Shown here: in pieces, positions 21,408-30,041 of the stretch
Position numbering within the stretch: position 1 is the first letter of the stretch
Layout: every line of letters begins with the position of its first letter
Source: Pseudomonas sp. Teo4
GTDB taxonomy: Bacteria; Pseudomonadota; Gammaproteobacteria; Pseudomonadales; Pseudomonadaceae
DNA length: 64,000 nt
Assembly (NCBI RefSeq): GCF_034387475.1
Contig: NZ_JAXCIL010000001.1
Coordinates: 310,001 to 374,000 of the forward strand
Direction: 5' to 3'
Notes under the pieces: model-generated
Databases searched by the model: none
What the model saw: only the letters and a program-made list of their open reading frames with translations
What the model was told of the DNA's origin: nothing
Program-made: the position numbers and the translations under genes

Positions 21408-22403
21408 ATGTTCGAGGAAGACAACGCGCAGTGGGGGCTGGTGCATGCCCTGGTGCTCGATGGCAAAGGCGGCGCGCGCTCGATCGCCCGGACCGAGTTG
21501 GACGGTTTGCAGTTGCAGCCACAGGAGAGCCTCTGGCTGCACTGGGACCGAAGCCATCCGCAGACACGTACCTGGCTGCTGCAAGACAGTGGCTTGAGTG
21601 AGTTCGCTTGCGACCTGTTGCTGGAAGAAAACACCCGCCCGCGGTTGTTGCCGCTGGCTGGCGAGCAGTTGCTGCTGTTCCTGCGCGGGGTCAACCTCAA
21701 CCCCGGCGCGGAACCCGAAGACATGGTTTCCGTACGCATTTTCGCCGAAGCGCAGCGAGTGATTTCCCTGCGCCTGCGGCCGTTGCGCGCCAGTGATGAA
21801 ATCTTGCAGCACCTGGACGAGGGCAGGGGGCCGAAATCGGCGTCGGAGCTGTTGCTGCTGATGGGTGAGTTGCTGACCGAGAAGGTTCAGGGACTGGTCA
21901 GCGACCTTTCGGAGCTGGTCGACGACGAAGAAGAAAAGGTAGAAGTCGACGAACGGTATACCCCTGAGCAGGGTAGCCTACAGCAGATTCGCCGTCGCGC
22001 CGCCGGCCTGCGCCGTTTTCTCGCACCACAGCGGGACATTTACGCCCAGTTGTCGCGCAGCAAGTGGAGCTGGTTCGCCGATGCTGACGCCGATTACTGG
22101 AACGAGCTGAACAACAGCCTGATCCGCTACCTCGAAGAGCTCGAGCTGACTCGCGAACGTGCGGCGCTGGTGCTCGAAAGCGAGGACCGGCGGCGCAGCG
22201 AGCGGATGAATCGGACCATGTACCGGTTCGGCATCATCACCTGCATCTTCCTGCCCATGAGCTTTATCACCGGGTTACTCGGCATCAACGTCGGTGGCAT
22301 TCCGGGGGCGGAAAACCCCTATGGGTTCCTGTTTGCCTGCATCGTCGTTTTGGGGCTGGCGGTGGGGCAGTGGTGGCTGTTTCGGCGGTTGCGGTGGGTT
22401 TAG
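21408..22403 (+). CDS. CorA/ZntB-like divalent metal transporter
   Basis: 331 residues from the ATG at 21408 (MFEEDNAQWGLVHALVLD), which follows GGAG at good spacing; an upstream TTG-type start near 21375 overlaps rraA and is less likely. A long soluble N-terminal funnel domain with coiled-coil (DERYTPEQGSLQQIRRRAAGLRRF) is followed by two C-terminal membrane helices: MYRFGIITCIFLPMSFITGLLGIN, then FLFACIVVLGLAVGQWWLF. The usual GMN pore motif is GIN here (GLLGINVGGIPG), closer to the ZntB branch, which suggests zinc rather than magnesium. Direction of transport is not known from sequence. Confidence 0.85.
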   Translation: MFEEDNAQWGLVHALVLDGKGGARSIARTELDGLQLQPQESLWLHWDRSHPQTRTWLLQDSGLSEFACDLLLEENTRPRLLPLAGEQLLLFLRGVNLNPGAEPEDMVSVRIFAEAQRVISLRLRPLRASDEILQHLDEGRGPKSASELLLLMGELLTEKVQGLVSDLSELVDDEEEKVEVDERYTPEQGSLQQIRRRAAGLRRFLAPQRDIYAQLSRSKWSWFADADADYWNELNNSLIRYLEELELTRERAALVLESEDRRRSERMNRTMYRFGIITCIFLPMSFITGLLGINVGGIPGAENPYGFLFACIVVLGLAVGQWWLFRRLRWV

Positions 22404-22499
22404 TCGTGCGCGGGCCTCATTTTGAAACACCCGCATCAGCGGCCAGTGTGACCCATCGCCCGGCGGCCTCGTCTCTGACTGACACTGCGCGAGGTGCCT

Positions 22500-22763
22500 A
22501 TGCACGATCCGTTTGAAGAATCCCTGCGTGACCTGCTCAAGGCGTCGCCGTCCGGCCAGGACCGTGACGACGCTGCGTGCCTGGGTCGCGTCCTGAAAAC
22601 CGCCAACCGTCAGGTGGGCGCAGGTGATCTGTTCAGCCTCCTGGGCCGCTGGAGCCAGGCGCTGATGATTGCCGTGAACAATGGCTCGGCGCATGTCGCG
22701 CCTGTTCGTAGAAACTCTACCCGCAACGCTGCCGGTGGCAGCAAAGCAGATAAGGCCGATTGA
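22500..22763 (+). CDS. cfrX: CfrX-like small protein of the sigX cluster
   Basis: 87 residues from the ATG at 22500 (MHDPFEESLRDLLKASPSG). A GTG two codons upstream is an alternative start. No known domain; it is basic near the C-terminus. It is the first gene of the conserved Pseudomonas set cfrX-cmpX-sigX-oprF, and its stop overlaps the start region of cmpX. Function unknown; identified by position and typical N-terminus. Confidence 0.8.
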   Translation: MHDPFEESLRDLLKASPSGQDRDDAACLGRVLKTANRQVGAGDLFSLLGRWSQALMIAVNNGSAHVAPVRRNSTRNAAGGSKADKAD

Positions 22764-22765
22764 AT

Positions 22766-23590
22766 ATGGAACTCGATCTCTGGACCCAGAGCCTGGTCAC
22801 CGCAATGACCGCCCTTTGGACCAAGGTAGCGAACTTCATCCCTAACCTGTTCGGTGCCCTGGTCGTCGTGCTGCTTGGTTTTGTCGTGGCCAAGCTGCTC
22901 GATACGCTGTTGTCCAAACTGCTGGCCAAGTTCGGCCTGGACCGTCTGATGGCCGGCACCGGGCTGACCAAGATGCTCAGCCGCACCGGCATCCAGGTGC
23001 CGATCTCGACCCTGATCGGCAAGATCGTCTACTGGTTCGTGCTGTTGATTTTCCTGGTTTCCGCCGCCGAATCCCTTGGGCTTGAGCGGGTTTCGGCCAC
23101 CCTGGACATGCTCGCGCTGTACCTGCCCAAAGTGTTCGGCGCGGCCTTGGTGCTGCTGGCGGGCGTACTGCTGGCGCAGGTGGCCAATGGCCTGGTGCGC
23201 GGTGCCGCCGAAGGTATCGGCCTTGAATATTCGGCAGGGCTTGGGCGCATTACCCAGGGCCTGGTGATCATCATCAGCATCTCGGTGGCCATCAGCCAGC
23301 TGGAGGTGAAAACCGACCTGCTCAACCATGTGATCGTCATTGGCTTGATTACCGTTGGTCTGGCAATTGCATTGGCGATGGGGCTCGGTAGCCGCGAAAT
23401 CGCCGGGCAAATTCTGGCCGGCATCTACGTGCGCGAACTTTACCAGGTCGGCCAGCAAGTGCGAATTGGAGAGGTCGAAGGGCAGATCGAAGAAATCGGT
23501 ACGGTCAAGACGACGGTGCTGACTGATGATGGCGAACTAGTGTCAATGTCTAACCGTGAACTACTTGAACAGCGTGTCAATAGCCGCTAA
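22766..23590 (+). CDS. cmpX: CmpX mechanosensitive channel-family membrane protein
   Basis: 274 residues from the ATG at 22766 (MELDLWTQSLVTAMTALW); a TTG at 22760 overlaps the cfrX stop. There are about four membrane segments (FGALVVVLLGFVVAKLL; IVYWFVLLIFLVSAAESLG; VFGAALVLLAGVLLAQVA; VIVIGLITVGLAIALAMGLG). A C-terminal MscS-like beta domain follows (YVRELYQVGQQVRIGEVEG and VLTDDGELVSMSN). In P. aeruginosa CmpX influences SigX activity and envelope stress responses. It lies 89 bp upstream of sigX. Confidence 0.9.
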   Translation: MELDLWTQSLVTAMTALWTKVANFIPNLFGALVVVLLGFVVAKLLDTLLSKLLAKFGLDRLMAGTGLTKMLSRTGIQVPISTLIGKIVYWFVLLIFLVSAAESLGLERVSATLDMLALYLPKVFGAALVLLAGVLLAQVANGLVRGAAEGIGLEYSAGLGRITQGLVIIISISVAISQLEVKTDLLNHVIVIGLITVGLAIALAMGLGSREIAGQILAGIYVRELYQVGQQVRIGEVEGQIEEIGTVKTTVLTDDGELVSMSNRELLEQRVNSR

Positions 23591-23679
23591 CCGCACAAAA
23601 GCTGTTAATGTATGCCGCCGCGAAAATCGGCCCACGGGGCTGAGCGGCGACATTGACCTGACTGTCGGCCAGATCCGTT

Positions 23680-24270
23680 TTGAATAAAGTCCATTCGCCG
23701 CCCATGCGTTACGACCCCCGCGAGCTCACGGATGAGGAGTTGGTGGCGCGTTCGCATGAGGAGCTGTATCACGTAACTCGCGCCTATGAGGAACTCATGC
23801 GGCGCTACCAGCGGACCCTGTTCAACGTCTGTGCACGTTACTTGGGGAACGATCGGGATGCCGACGATGTCTGTCAGGAGGTGATGCTGAAGGTGCTGTA
23901 CGGTTTGAAGAACTTCGAGGGCAAGTCCAAGTTCAAGACCTGGCTCTACAGCATTACCTACAACGAGTGCATCACCCAGTACCGCAAGGAGCGCCGCAAG
24001 CGCCGGTTGATGGATGCCCTGAGTCTGGACCCTGTTGAAGAGGCGTCCGAAGACAAGGCTCCAAAACCGGAAGAAAAGGGCGGGCTGGACAAGTGGCTAG
24101 TGCATGTGAACCCGATCGATCGGGAGATTCTGGTGCTGCGATTTGTCGCAGAACTGGAGTTCCAGGAGATCGCCGATATCATGCATATGGGCTTGAGCGC
24201 AACAAAAATGCGTTACAAGCGCGCGCTAGACAAGCTTCGGGAGAAATTTGCCGGTCTGAGTGAAACTTAG
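23680..24270 (+). CDS. sigX: ECF sigma factor SigX
   Basis: 196 residues from a TTG at 23680. This start is chosen because the product begins MNKVHSPPMRYDPRELTDEE like P. aeruginosa SigX; the first ATG (23704) would remove eight conserved residues. Region 2 includes RYLGNDRDADDVCQEVMLKV and FKTWLYSITYNECI. Region 4 includes ILVLRFVAELEFQEIADIM and the DNA-reading helix LSATKMRYKRALDKLRE. SigX drives oprF and fatty-acid and envelope genes in response to membrane stress. No anti-sigma gene is adjacent, as is normal for this cluster. Confidence 0.95.
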   Translation: MNKVHSPPMRYDPRELTDEELVARSHEELYHVTRAYEELMRRYQRTLFNVCARYLGNDRDADDVCQEVMLKVLYGLKNFEGKSKFKTWLYSITYNECITQYRKERRKRRLMDALSLDPVEEASEDKAPKPEEKGGLDKWLVHVNPIDREILVLRFVAELEFQEIADIMHMGLSATKMRYKRALDKLREKFAGLSET

Positions 24271-24295
24271 CCGGATACAAATGTCTCTAACGAAT

Positions 24296-24319
24296 CGGCA
24301 AGTTCTGCTAGACTTGCCG
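24296..24319 (+). promoter_or_regulatory. Hairpin in the sigX-oprF intergenic region
   Basis: CGGCAAGT and ACTTGCCG form a perfect 8-bp stem with an 8-base loop, 26 bp after the sigX stop and 62 bp before the oprF start. There is no T run. It may attenuate read-through from sigX. The oprF promoter must lie in 24271-24380, but I could not assign boxes with confidence. Confidence 0.45.
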
Positions 24320-24380
24320 TCGAGTTGTCCCCCGGATGTTGGTGGGACTGCTTAACTATCATCAGATGGGGATTTAACGG

Positions 24381-25418
24381 ATGAAATTGAAAAACACCTT
24401 GGGCTTGGCCATTGGCTCGCTCGTAGCCGCTACTTCGTTCGGCGTTCTGGCTCAAGGCCAAGGCGCTGTCGAAATCGAAGGTAACGTTACCAAGCAGTAC
24501 TACGACAGCGAGCGTAACTTCAAGAACGACGGCACCAATCCTGGTGTTCGTCTCGGTTACTTCCTGACCGACGATGTCTCCCTGGACCTGGGCTACAACG
24601 AGACTCACAACGCTCGTGGTGAAGTCTTCAACAAGGACATCAAAGGTTCCAAGACCAAGCTCGACGCTACCTACCACTTCGGTACCGTAGGCGATGCTCT
24701 GCGTCCGTACGTCTCCGCCGGTTTCGCTCACGAGAGCCTGGGTCAGGCCACTCGCAGCGGCCGTGACCACTCCACCTTCGCCAACGTTGGCGCTGGCGCC
24801 AAGTGGTACATCACCGACATGTTCTTCGCCCGCGCTGGCGTCGAAGCCATGTACAACATCGACAACGGCAACACCGAGTGGGGTCCGACCGTTGGTCTGG
24901 GTCTGAACTTCGGTGGCAGCGGTGGCAAAGTTGAAGCTGCTCCTGCTCCAGTTGCTGAAGTCTGCTCCGACAGCGACAACGACGGCGTTTGCGACAACGT
25001 CGACAAGTGCCCTGACACCCCGGCCAACGTTACCGTTGACGCCGACGGCTGCCCGGCTGTTGCCGAAGTCGTTCGCGTTGAGCTGGACGTCAAGTTCGAC
25101 TTCGACAAGTCGGTCGTCAAGCCAAACAGCTACGGCGACATCAAGAACCTGGCTGACTTCATGAAGCAGTACCCACAGACCACCACCGTGGTTGAAGGTC
25201 ACACTGACTCCGTCGGCCCAGACGCTTACAACCAGAAGCTGTCCGAGCGTCGTGCCAATGCTGTCAAGCAGGTTCTGACCCAGCAGTACGGCGTAGAATC
25301 CAGCCGTGTTGACTCGGTTGGCTACGGCGAAACCCGTCCGGTTGCCGACAACGCCACCGAAGAAGGCCGTGCTGTCAACCGTCGCGTTGAAGCTCAGGTA
25401 GAAGCCCAGGCCAAGTAA
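24381..25418 (+). CDS. oprF: Major outer membrane porin OprF
   Basis: 345 residues. The signal peptide is MKLKNTLGLAIGSLVAATSF followed by GVLAQG. The N-terminal eight-stranded beta barrel includes VRLGYFLTDDVSLDLGYNE and KWYITDMFFARAGVEAMY. A central cysteine- and Asp-rich thrombospondin type 3-like hinge reads CSDSDNDGVCDNVDKCPDTP. The C-terminal OmpA domain binds peptidoglycan (VVEGHTDSVGPDAYNQKLSE). It is a structural protein and slow porin. It is preceded by sigX and followed by a strong terminator. Confidence 0.97.
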   Translation: MKLKNTLGLAIGSLVAATSFGVLAQGQGAVEIEGNVTKQYYDSERNFKNDGTNPGVRLGYFLTDDVSLDLGYNETHNARGEVFNKDIKGSKTKLDATYHFGTVGDALRPYVSAGFAHESLGQATRSGRDHSTFANVGAGAKWYITDMFFARAGVEAMYNIDNGNTEWGPTVGLGLNFGGSGGKVEAAPAPVAEVCSDSDNDGVCDNVDKCPDTPANVTVDADGCPAVAEVVRVELDVKFDFDKSVVKPNSYGDIKNLADFMKQYPQTTTVVEGHTDSVGPDAYNQKLSERRANAVKQVLTQQYGVESSRVDSVGYGETRPVADNATEEGRAVNRRVEAQVEAQAK

Positions 25419-25436
25419 TTGGTTTGACGCTTCACG

Positions 25437-25463
25437 AAAAACCCGGCCTCGGCCGGGTTTTTC
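25437..25463. terminator. Bidirectional terminator between oprF and cobA
   Basis: AAAAACCCGGCC-TC-GGCCGGGTTTTT. The stem has A and T runs on both sides, so it can serve oprF (plus) and the converging cobA gene (minus). Confidence 0.9.
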
Positions 25464-25492
25464 TTTGCCTGGAATTCACTGGCCTCTGCGCA

Positions 25493-26233
25493 TTACCCAG
25501 CCATCGCCCTAAGCGGCTGCACCTCCTGCTCCCCAACCACCTCACCAATCACCAGAATCGCCGGGCTGCGCAACCCAAACGCCTGAGCGTCCTCCACCAT
25601 CCCCAGCACATTGCTGCGGCACTCGCGCTGCGTCGGCAGCGAGGCATTCTCGATCATCGCCACTGGCGTTCCCGGCGCCATCCCGCCGTCCAGCAAGCCT
25701 CTGTGTATCTGCTCCAGCCGCGCCACGCCCATGTACACCACCAAGGTCGTTCCACCCTGCGCCAAGGCAGGCCAGTTCAACTCGCTGTCGTCCTGGGTAT
25801 GCGCGGTCACCAGCGTCACCCCACGGCTCACGCCACGCGAGGTAAGGGATATGCCGCACTGCGTGGCTCCGGCCAGCCCCGCAGTAATACCGTTTACCAC
25901 CTCCACCTCGATGCCATGGCCTTGCAGCCACAGCGCCTCTTCACCCCCTCTGCCGAATATGCACGGGTCGCCACCTTTGAGCCGGACCACGCAACGCCCT
26001 TGGCGAGCATGACGCAGCATCAGGCGCTGGATGAACGCCTGGGGCGTGGAGCGACAGCCCCCGCGCTTGCCGACGGCGATGACTCGTGCCTGCGGGCAAT
26101 GCTCCAGTACCGCAGGGTTGACCAGGTCGTCGATCATCACAACTTCAGCCTGGTGCAATGCGCGCACGGCTTTGAGCGTGAGCAGTTCGGGGTCACCAGG
26201 GCCAGCACCGACCAGCCAGACTTTCGCATTCAT
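25493..26233 (-). CDS. cobA: Uroporphyrinogen-III C-methyltransferase (SUMT)
   Basis: 246 residues from the ATG at 26233 (MNAKVWLVGAGPGDPELLTL); an ATG five codons upstream is also in frame. It transfers two methyl groups from SAM to uroporphyrinogen III to give precorrin-2, the precursor of siroheme. Family motifs: VGAGPGDPELLT, VVRLKGGDPCIFGRGGEE, VVNGITAGLAGA and TLVVYMGVARLEQI. There is no fused dehydrogenase/chelatase part, so it is the single-domain type. Its place at the end of the nitrate gene block fits supply of siroheme for assimilatory nitrite reductase. Confidence 0.93.
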   Translation of the reverse strand: MNAKVWLVGAGPGDPELLTLKAVRALHQAEVVMIDDLVNPAVLEHCPQARVIAVGKRGGCRSTPQAFIQRLMLRHARQGRCVVRLKGGDPCIFGRGGEEALWLQGHGIEVEVVNGITAGLAGATQCGISLTSRGVSRGVTLVTAHTQDDSELNWPALAQGGTTLVVYMGVARLEQIHRGLLDGGMAPGTPVAMIENASLPTQRECRSNVLGMVEDAQAFGLRSPAILVIGEVVGEQEVQPLRAMAG

Positions 26234-26261
26234 CAGGAGGTTCCTCATCGGTAAGGGGTGT

Positions 26262-27935
26262 TCAGCCCTTGAGCAGGGCGAACAGCAAAATCAGGTTCAG
26301 TAGCAATGACAGCAATGCCAGCGTGCGCCAGACCTTTAGCGGTTCGCGCTCCAGCAGCGGGCGACTGCGAGTTGGCAGGTCTTGGCGGTCGCCGCGCTCA
26401 AGCAGCAGTAGCCACTGTTCGGCGGTTTCGAAGCGTTGGGCCGGGTCTGCAGCGACAGCCTGTTGCAGGTTGTGCTGCAGCCATTCCGGCAAGTCGGGGC
26501 GGTAGCGCGACGCATTGATCGGCGTGCTGAAACGTGGGCGTTGGAAAGCCTCCACCTCGCCGTAGGGGTAATGCCCGGTGAGCAACTGATACAGCGTCAC
26601 ACCGGCGGCGTAGAGGTCCTGTTGCGGGCTGGGCGGTTGGCCATCGAATGCTTCCGGCGCGATGAACGAGGGCGTGCCTGGCAGATCATGACCGGGTGTC
26701 TCGGACAGGCCTGGGCAGTAGGCCAAGCCAAAGTCCAGCAGGCGCAACTGGCCGTCCTCTCCCAGCAACAGGTTCTCTGGTTTGATGTCACGGTGCAGCA
26801 GGTTGCGCCGGTGCAGCGCGCCGACCGCCTGCAGCAATTGACGCGCCACTTCCAGCCACTGCGGCAATGGCAGCGGGCCTTGCGTTGCCAGTACGTTGGC
26901 CAGGCTTTGGCCGCTGTGCTCGCGCATGACGTAGTACAAATGCTGGCGTTGGCTGGCTGCATGCAGTTCGGGGAAGTGGCGTCCAGCGACCCGGCGCAGG
27001 AACCATTCCTCCATCAGTAGTCCCTGTGCAGCCCCCGGTTCCTGCTCGCGCTGCGCAGGCAAGGTCTTGAGCAGCCAAGGCTGGCCCAGGCTATCGCGCA
27101 CCCGATATAGCAGGGACTGGCGGCTGTGCGACAGCAAGGTTTCAACGTTCCAGCCATCGATTGACTGGCCTTCGCGCAGGGCGCCGGGCACTGGCCATTG
27201 TTGCAGTTGCGCCAGGGTGTCGCCCAGGTTGCTTGCACCCAGTTGGTCGACCCGCACCAGCAAGGCGCTGGCATTGTCCTGGCTACCGTTGTGGTGCGCG
27301 CTGGCGACCAGGGTGTCGGCGGCCAGCTGCAGGTCGGGTTGCTCGCGCAACACCGTCTGTATGTGCTGGTCGCCCAGGCTGGCCCAGACACCATCGCTCA
27401 GGAGCACGAAGCACTCGCCGGGTTGCAGCTCGCCGTCCAGGTAATCGACCAGCAGGTGCTGATCCAGGCCCAGCGCGCGTTTTAGCACATGCTGCATGCC
27501 GGGTTGGTCCCAGACGTGGTCCTCGGTCAGGCATTGCAGGCGGTCACCGTGCCAGCGGTAGGCCCGGCAATCACCGACATGGGCCAGGGTGAAGCGGCGG
27601 CCACGCAGCACCAGGGCACTCAAGGTGGTCAGCAAGGGCTGGCCGCTGCCTTGGGCGCGCAACCAGCGGTTCTGTGCCAGCAGCAGGCGGTCCAAAGCTT
27701 GGGCCACACCCCAAGTGGCTGGCGTGGCGTAGTAGTCCAGGGCTAGCGCCTGCAAACTGGCCCGTGCTGCCAGGCCACCGTCGGCACATTGGCTGACACC
27801 GTCTGCCAGGGCAAACAGAAAGCCTTTGCTGGCAGCCAGCTCCGGGGCCGGTGTCACCAGGCGCAGGGCGTCCTGGTTTTCCTCGCGCGGCCCGGTGGCG
27901 CTGGCTTGGGCGAAGCTCAGTTGCAGGCTCATCAA
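26262..27935 (-). CDS. PP2C phosphatase - Ser/Thr kinase fusion, membrane anchored
   Basis: 557 residues in three parts. The N-terminal PP2C-type phosphatase (about 1-240) shows LFALADGVSQCADGG, LAHVGDCRAYRW, LLSDGVWASLGD and GSQDNASALLV, with the metal-binding aspartates kept. The protein kinase (about 265-525) shows the catalytic loop LLHRDIKPENLLL and LLDFGLAYCPGL. The C-terminus is a single membrane helix (TLALLSLLLNLILLFALL). Having both activities in one chain suggests a reversible phosphorylation switch. It lies 7 bp after nasA and 28 bp before cobA, so it is cotranscribed with nitrate genes. The target is unknown; control of nitrate uptake is inference. Confidence 0.9.
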   Translation of the reverse strand: MMSLQLSFAQASATGPREENQDALRLVTPAPELAASKGFLFALADGVSQCADGGLAARASLQALALDYYATPATWGVAQALDRLLLAQNRWLRAQGSGQPLLTTLSALVLRGRRFTLAHVGDCRAYRWHGDRLQCLTEDHVWDQPGMQHVLKRALGLDQHLLVDYLDGELQPGECFVLLSDGVWASLGDQHIQTVLREQPDLQLAADTLVASAHHNGSQDNASALLVRVDQLGASNLGDTLAQLQQWPVPGALREGQSIDGWNVETLLSHSRQSLLYRVRDSLGQPWLLKTLPAQREQEPGAAQGLLMEEWFLRRVAGRHFPELHAASQRQHLYYVMREHSGQSLANVLATQGPLPLPQWLEVARQLLQAVGALHRRNLLHRDIKPENLLLGEDGQLRLLDFGLAYCPGLSETPGHDLPGTPSFIAPEAFDGQPPSPQQDLYAAGVTLYQLLTGHYPYGEVEAFQRPRFSTPINASRYRPDLPEWLQHNLQQAVAADPAQRFETAEQWLLLLERGDRQDLPTRSRPLLEREPLKVWRTLALLSLLLNLILLFALLKG

Positions 27936-27942
27936 TGGTGCC

Positions 27943-29154
27943 TCAGACCCGCGCCGCAGTTATCGCAGCCGAGCCCCAGGTGGTACGCCAGCGGCGTTTG
28001 ACCCCGTGCAGGCCGAACCAGGCCAGCACGCCAAGGCTGGCGAACAGCCACAGGCCAAGCTGGTAATCGCCAGTGTGCTGCTTGATGGTGCCCAACCCGG
28101 CGGCAAGCAAGAAGCCACCGATGCCACCGGCCATGCCGATCAGCCCGGTCATTACGCCGATCTCCTGGCGGAAGCGTTGCGGCACGAGTTGGAACACCGC
28201 GCCGTTGCCGGCTCCCAGGCCAAGCATGGCGCTGACGAACAGCGCCAGGGCGGCGGCTGAGCTGGGCAGGTTGAAGCCGACGGCGGCGATGCAGATGGCC
28301 GCCACGCTGTACATCGCCAGCAGTGTACGGATGCCACCGAAACGGTCGGCGAAGGCGCCACCCAGCGGACGCAACAGGCTGCCGGCGAACACGCAGGCGG
28401 CGGTGTAGTAGCCAGCGGTGACCGGGCTCAGGCCGTACTGGTCGCTGAAGTAACCGGGCAGGGTGCTGGCCAGGCCGATGAAGCCGCCGAAGGTCACGCT
28501 GTAGAAGAACATGAACCACCAGCTGTCGCGGTCACCCAGGGCCTTGAAGTAATCCGCCATGGCTTTGGGCTTGGGCCGTTCTGGTGCATTACGCGCCAGC
28601 AGGGCGAACAGCACCAGGGTCAGCGCCAGCGGAATCAGGGCGAAACCAAACACGTTGTTCCAGCCAAAACCTGCAGCCAGTGCCGGCGCCAGCAGGGCGG
28701 CGAACACGGTGCCGGAGTTGCCGGCACCGGCGATGCCCATGGCTTTGCCCTGGTGCTGTGGTGGGTACCATTGCGAGGCCAACGGCAGCGAGACGGCGAA
28801 CGAAGCGCCGGCAAAGCCCAGGAACACGCCCAGCAGCAGGGCTTGTTCGTAGCTGTGTACACCCAGGAACCAGGCGCCGGCCAGGGCGGCAATGACCACT
28901 ACCTGGCCGATCAGGCCAGCAGTCTTGGGGGACAGGCGGTCGACCAGCATGCCCATGGCAAAGCGCAGAACCGCACCCGCCAGAATCGGGGTAGCCACCA
29001 TCAGGCCCCGTTGCTGGGCGCTCAACTGCAGGTCGGCGGCAATTTGCACCGCCAGCGGGCCCAGCAGGTACCAGACCATGAAGCTCAGGTCGAAGTACAG
29101 GAAGGCGGCGAACAGCGTGGGCACGTGCCCGGATTTCCAGAAGCTGGTACTCAT
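27943..29154 (-). CDS. nasA: MFS nitrate transporter
   Basis: 403 residues with about 12 membrane segments (MSTSFWKSGHVPTLFAAFLY start). NarK/NasA-type nitrate-nitrite porter features: FDLSFMVWYLLGPL, the nitrate-signature regions GNSGTVFAALLAPALAAGFGWN and LGLGAGNGAVFQLVPQRF. It imports nitrate for assimilation. A 300-bp leader with ANTAR-type hairpins and a terminator precedes it, so expression is probably controlled by NasT antitermination. The PP2C-kinase and cobA genes follow in the same direction. Confidence 0.93.
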   Translation of the reverse strand: MSTSFWKSGHVPTLFAAFLYFDLSFMVWYLLGPLAVQIAADLQLSAQQRGLMVATPILAGAVLRFAMGMLVDRLSPKTAGLIGQVVVIAALAGAWFLGVHSYEQALLLGVFLGFAGASFAVSLPLASQWYPPQHQGKAMGIAGAGNSGTVFAALLAPALAAGFGWNNVFGFALIPLALTLVLFALLARNAPERPKPKAMADYFKALGDRDSWWFMFFYSVTFGGFIGLASTLPGYFSDQYGLSPVTAGYYTAACVFAGSLLRPLGGAFADRFGGIRTLLAMYSVAAICIAAVGFNLPSSAAALALFVSAMLGLGAGNGAVFQLVPQRFRQEIGVMTGLIGMAGGIGGFLLAAGLGTIKQHTGDYQLGLWLFASLGVLAWFGLHGVKRRWRTTWGSAAITAARV

Positions 29155-29187
29155 TTGAACACCTCACTCGGCAAAGCAACGGAAACG

Positions 29188-29239
29188 AAAAAGACGCCGC
29201 TACCCGGTCCACTGGTGTGGAAGGGGAGGCGACGTCTTT
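29188..29239 (-). terminator. Leader terminator upstream of nasA
   Basis: On the minus strand AAAGACGTCGCC pairs with GCGGCGTCTTT (small bulge) and is followed by TTTTTCG, 34 bp before the nasA start. A terminator inside a leader, placed just after ANTAR-type hairpins, fits transcription attenuation. Confidence 0.75.
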
Positions 29240-29252
29240 GTCGGGATATGTG

Positions 29253-29312
29253 GGCAACCGCCGTTGGCTACCGGTAGGAAATACTCAGCAAAAGATGGGC
29301 CAGCTTTACATC
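29253..29312 (-). promoter_or_regulatory. ANTAR-type tandem hexaloop hairpins (NasT target)
   Basis: Read on the minus strand. Hairpin 1 (29312-29294): GATG...CATC with the six-base loop AAAGCU closed by a U-G pair and a 3-base bulge. Hairpin 2 (29272-29253): GGTAGCC and GGTTGCC form a 7-bp stem with wobble pairs around the hexaloop AACGGC. Both loops have A at position 1 and G at position 4, the known signature for ANTAR RNA binding. Hairpin 2 lies 13 bases before the terminator stem. When bound by NasT, the hairpins are expected to block terminator formation. Confidence 0.75.
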
Positions 29313-29364
29313 TGCGTTAATCGTTCGGTTTGTGGGGCAGCTGTCTTGTCGCCTGTACCGGCCT

Positions 29365-29448
29365 CATCGCCGGCAAGCCGGCTCCTACAAGTACTGCGGT
29401 GATCTTGAGGTCGCCGCGGTCCTTGTGGGAGCCGGCTTTGCCGGAGAT
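29365..29448. repeat. Inverted pair of REP elements
   Basis: CATCGCCGGCAAGCCGGCTC at 29365 and its inverted relative GTGGGAGCCGGCTTTGCCGG at 29425. They lie between the nasT stop and the nasA leader and form a REPIN-type hairpin. Confidence 0.85.
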
Positions 29449-29454
29449 CGTTAG

Positions 29455-30030
29455 CTAGCCGAGCATCTCGTGCATGGCGATGATCTGCTCGGCCACCTGG
29501 ATCAGCTTCTGCTGGCGGCTCATGGCCTGGCGGCGCATCAGCGTGTAGGCCTGTTCCTCGTTGCAGTCCTTCATCTTCATCAGCAGGCCTTTGGCCTGTT
29601 CGATGCGTTTGCGCTCGGCCAGTTGCTGGTCACGCGCCAGCAGCTGGGCCTTGAGCGCCTGGTCGCTTTCAAAACGGGCCATGGCCACGTCCAGAATCGG
29701 CTGCAGTCGCGCGGCATGGATGCCCTCGACGATGTAGGCGCTGACTCCTGCCTTGATCGCCTGGCGCATCACGCCGGGGTCATGTTCGTCGGTGAACAGC
29801 ACGATGGGCCGTGGCTGGTCGCGGCTGACCAGTACCACTTGCTCCATCACATCGCGGTCGGGCGAGTCGGTGTCGATCAGCACCACGTCCGGGTGCACCG
29901 TTTCGACGCAAGCGGGCAGGTCGATGGTCAGCCCTGGGGCTTCGATAACCTCAAAGCCGGCTTCGCTGAGTGCGGCCTTGAGGCGGCCGACTTTTTTCTG
30001 TGTGTCATCGATCAGCAGGATGCGCAGCAT
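29455..30030 (-). CDS. nasT: NasT ANTAR antiterminator response regulator
   Basis: 191 residues from the ATG at 30030 (MLRILLIDDTQKKVGRLKAA). A receiver-like domain (VVLIDTDSPDRDVMEQ; IVLFTDEHDPGVMRQAIKAG) is followed by a coiled linker and a C-terminal ANTAR RNA-binding domain (RKRIEQAKGLLMKMKDCNEEQAYTLMRRQAM, with the conserved alanine and aromatic pattern). It binds two-hairpin leaders and lets RNA polymerase read through terminators when freed from NasS. It sits 11 bp after nasS. Confidence 0.95.
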   Translation of the reverse strand: MLRILLIDDTQKKVGRLKAALSEAGFEVIEAPGLTIDLPACVETVHPDVVLIDTDSPDRDVMEQVVLVSRDQPRPIVLFTDEHDPGVMRQAIKAGVSAYIVEGIHAARLQPILDVAMARFESDQALKAQLLARDQQLAERKRIEQAKGLLMKMKDCNEEQAYTLMRRQAMSRQQKLIQVAEQIIAMHEMLG

Positions 30031-30041
30031 GTTCGTCACCC

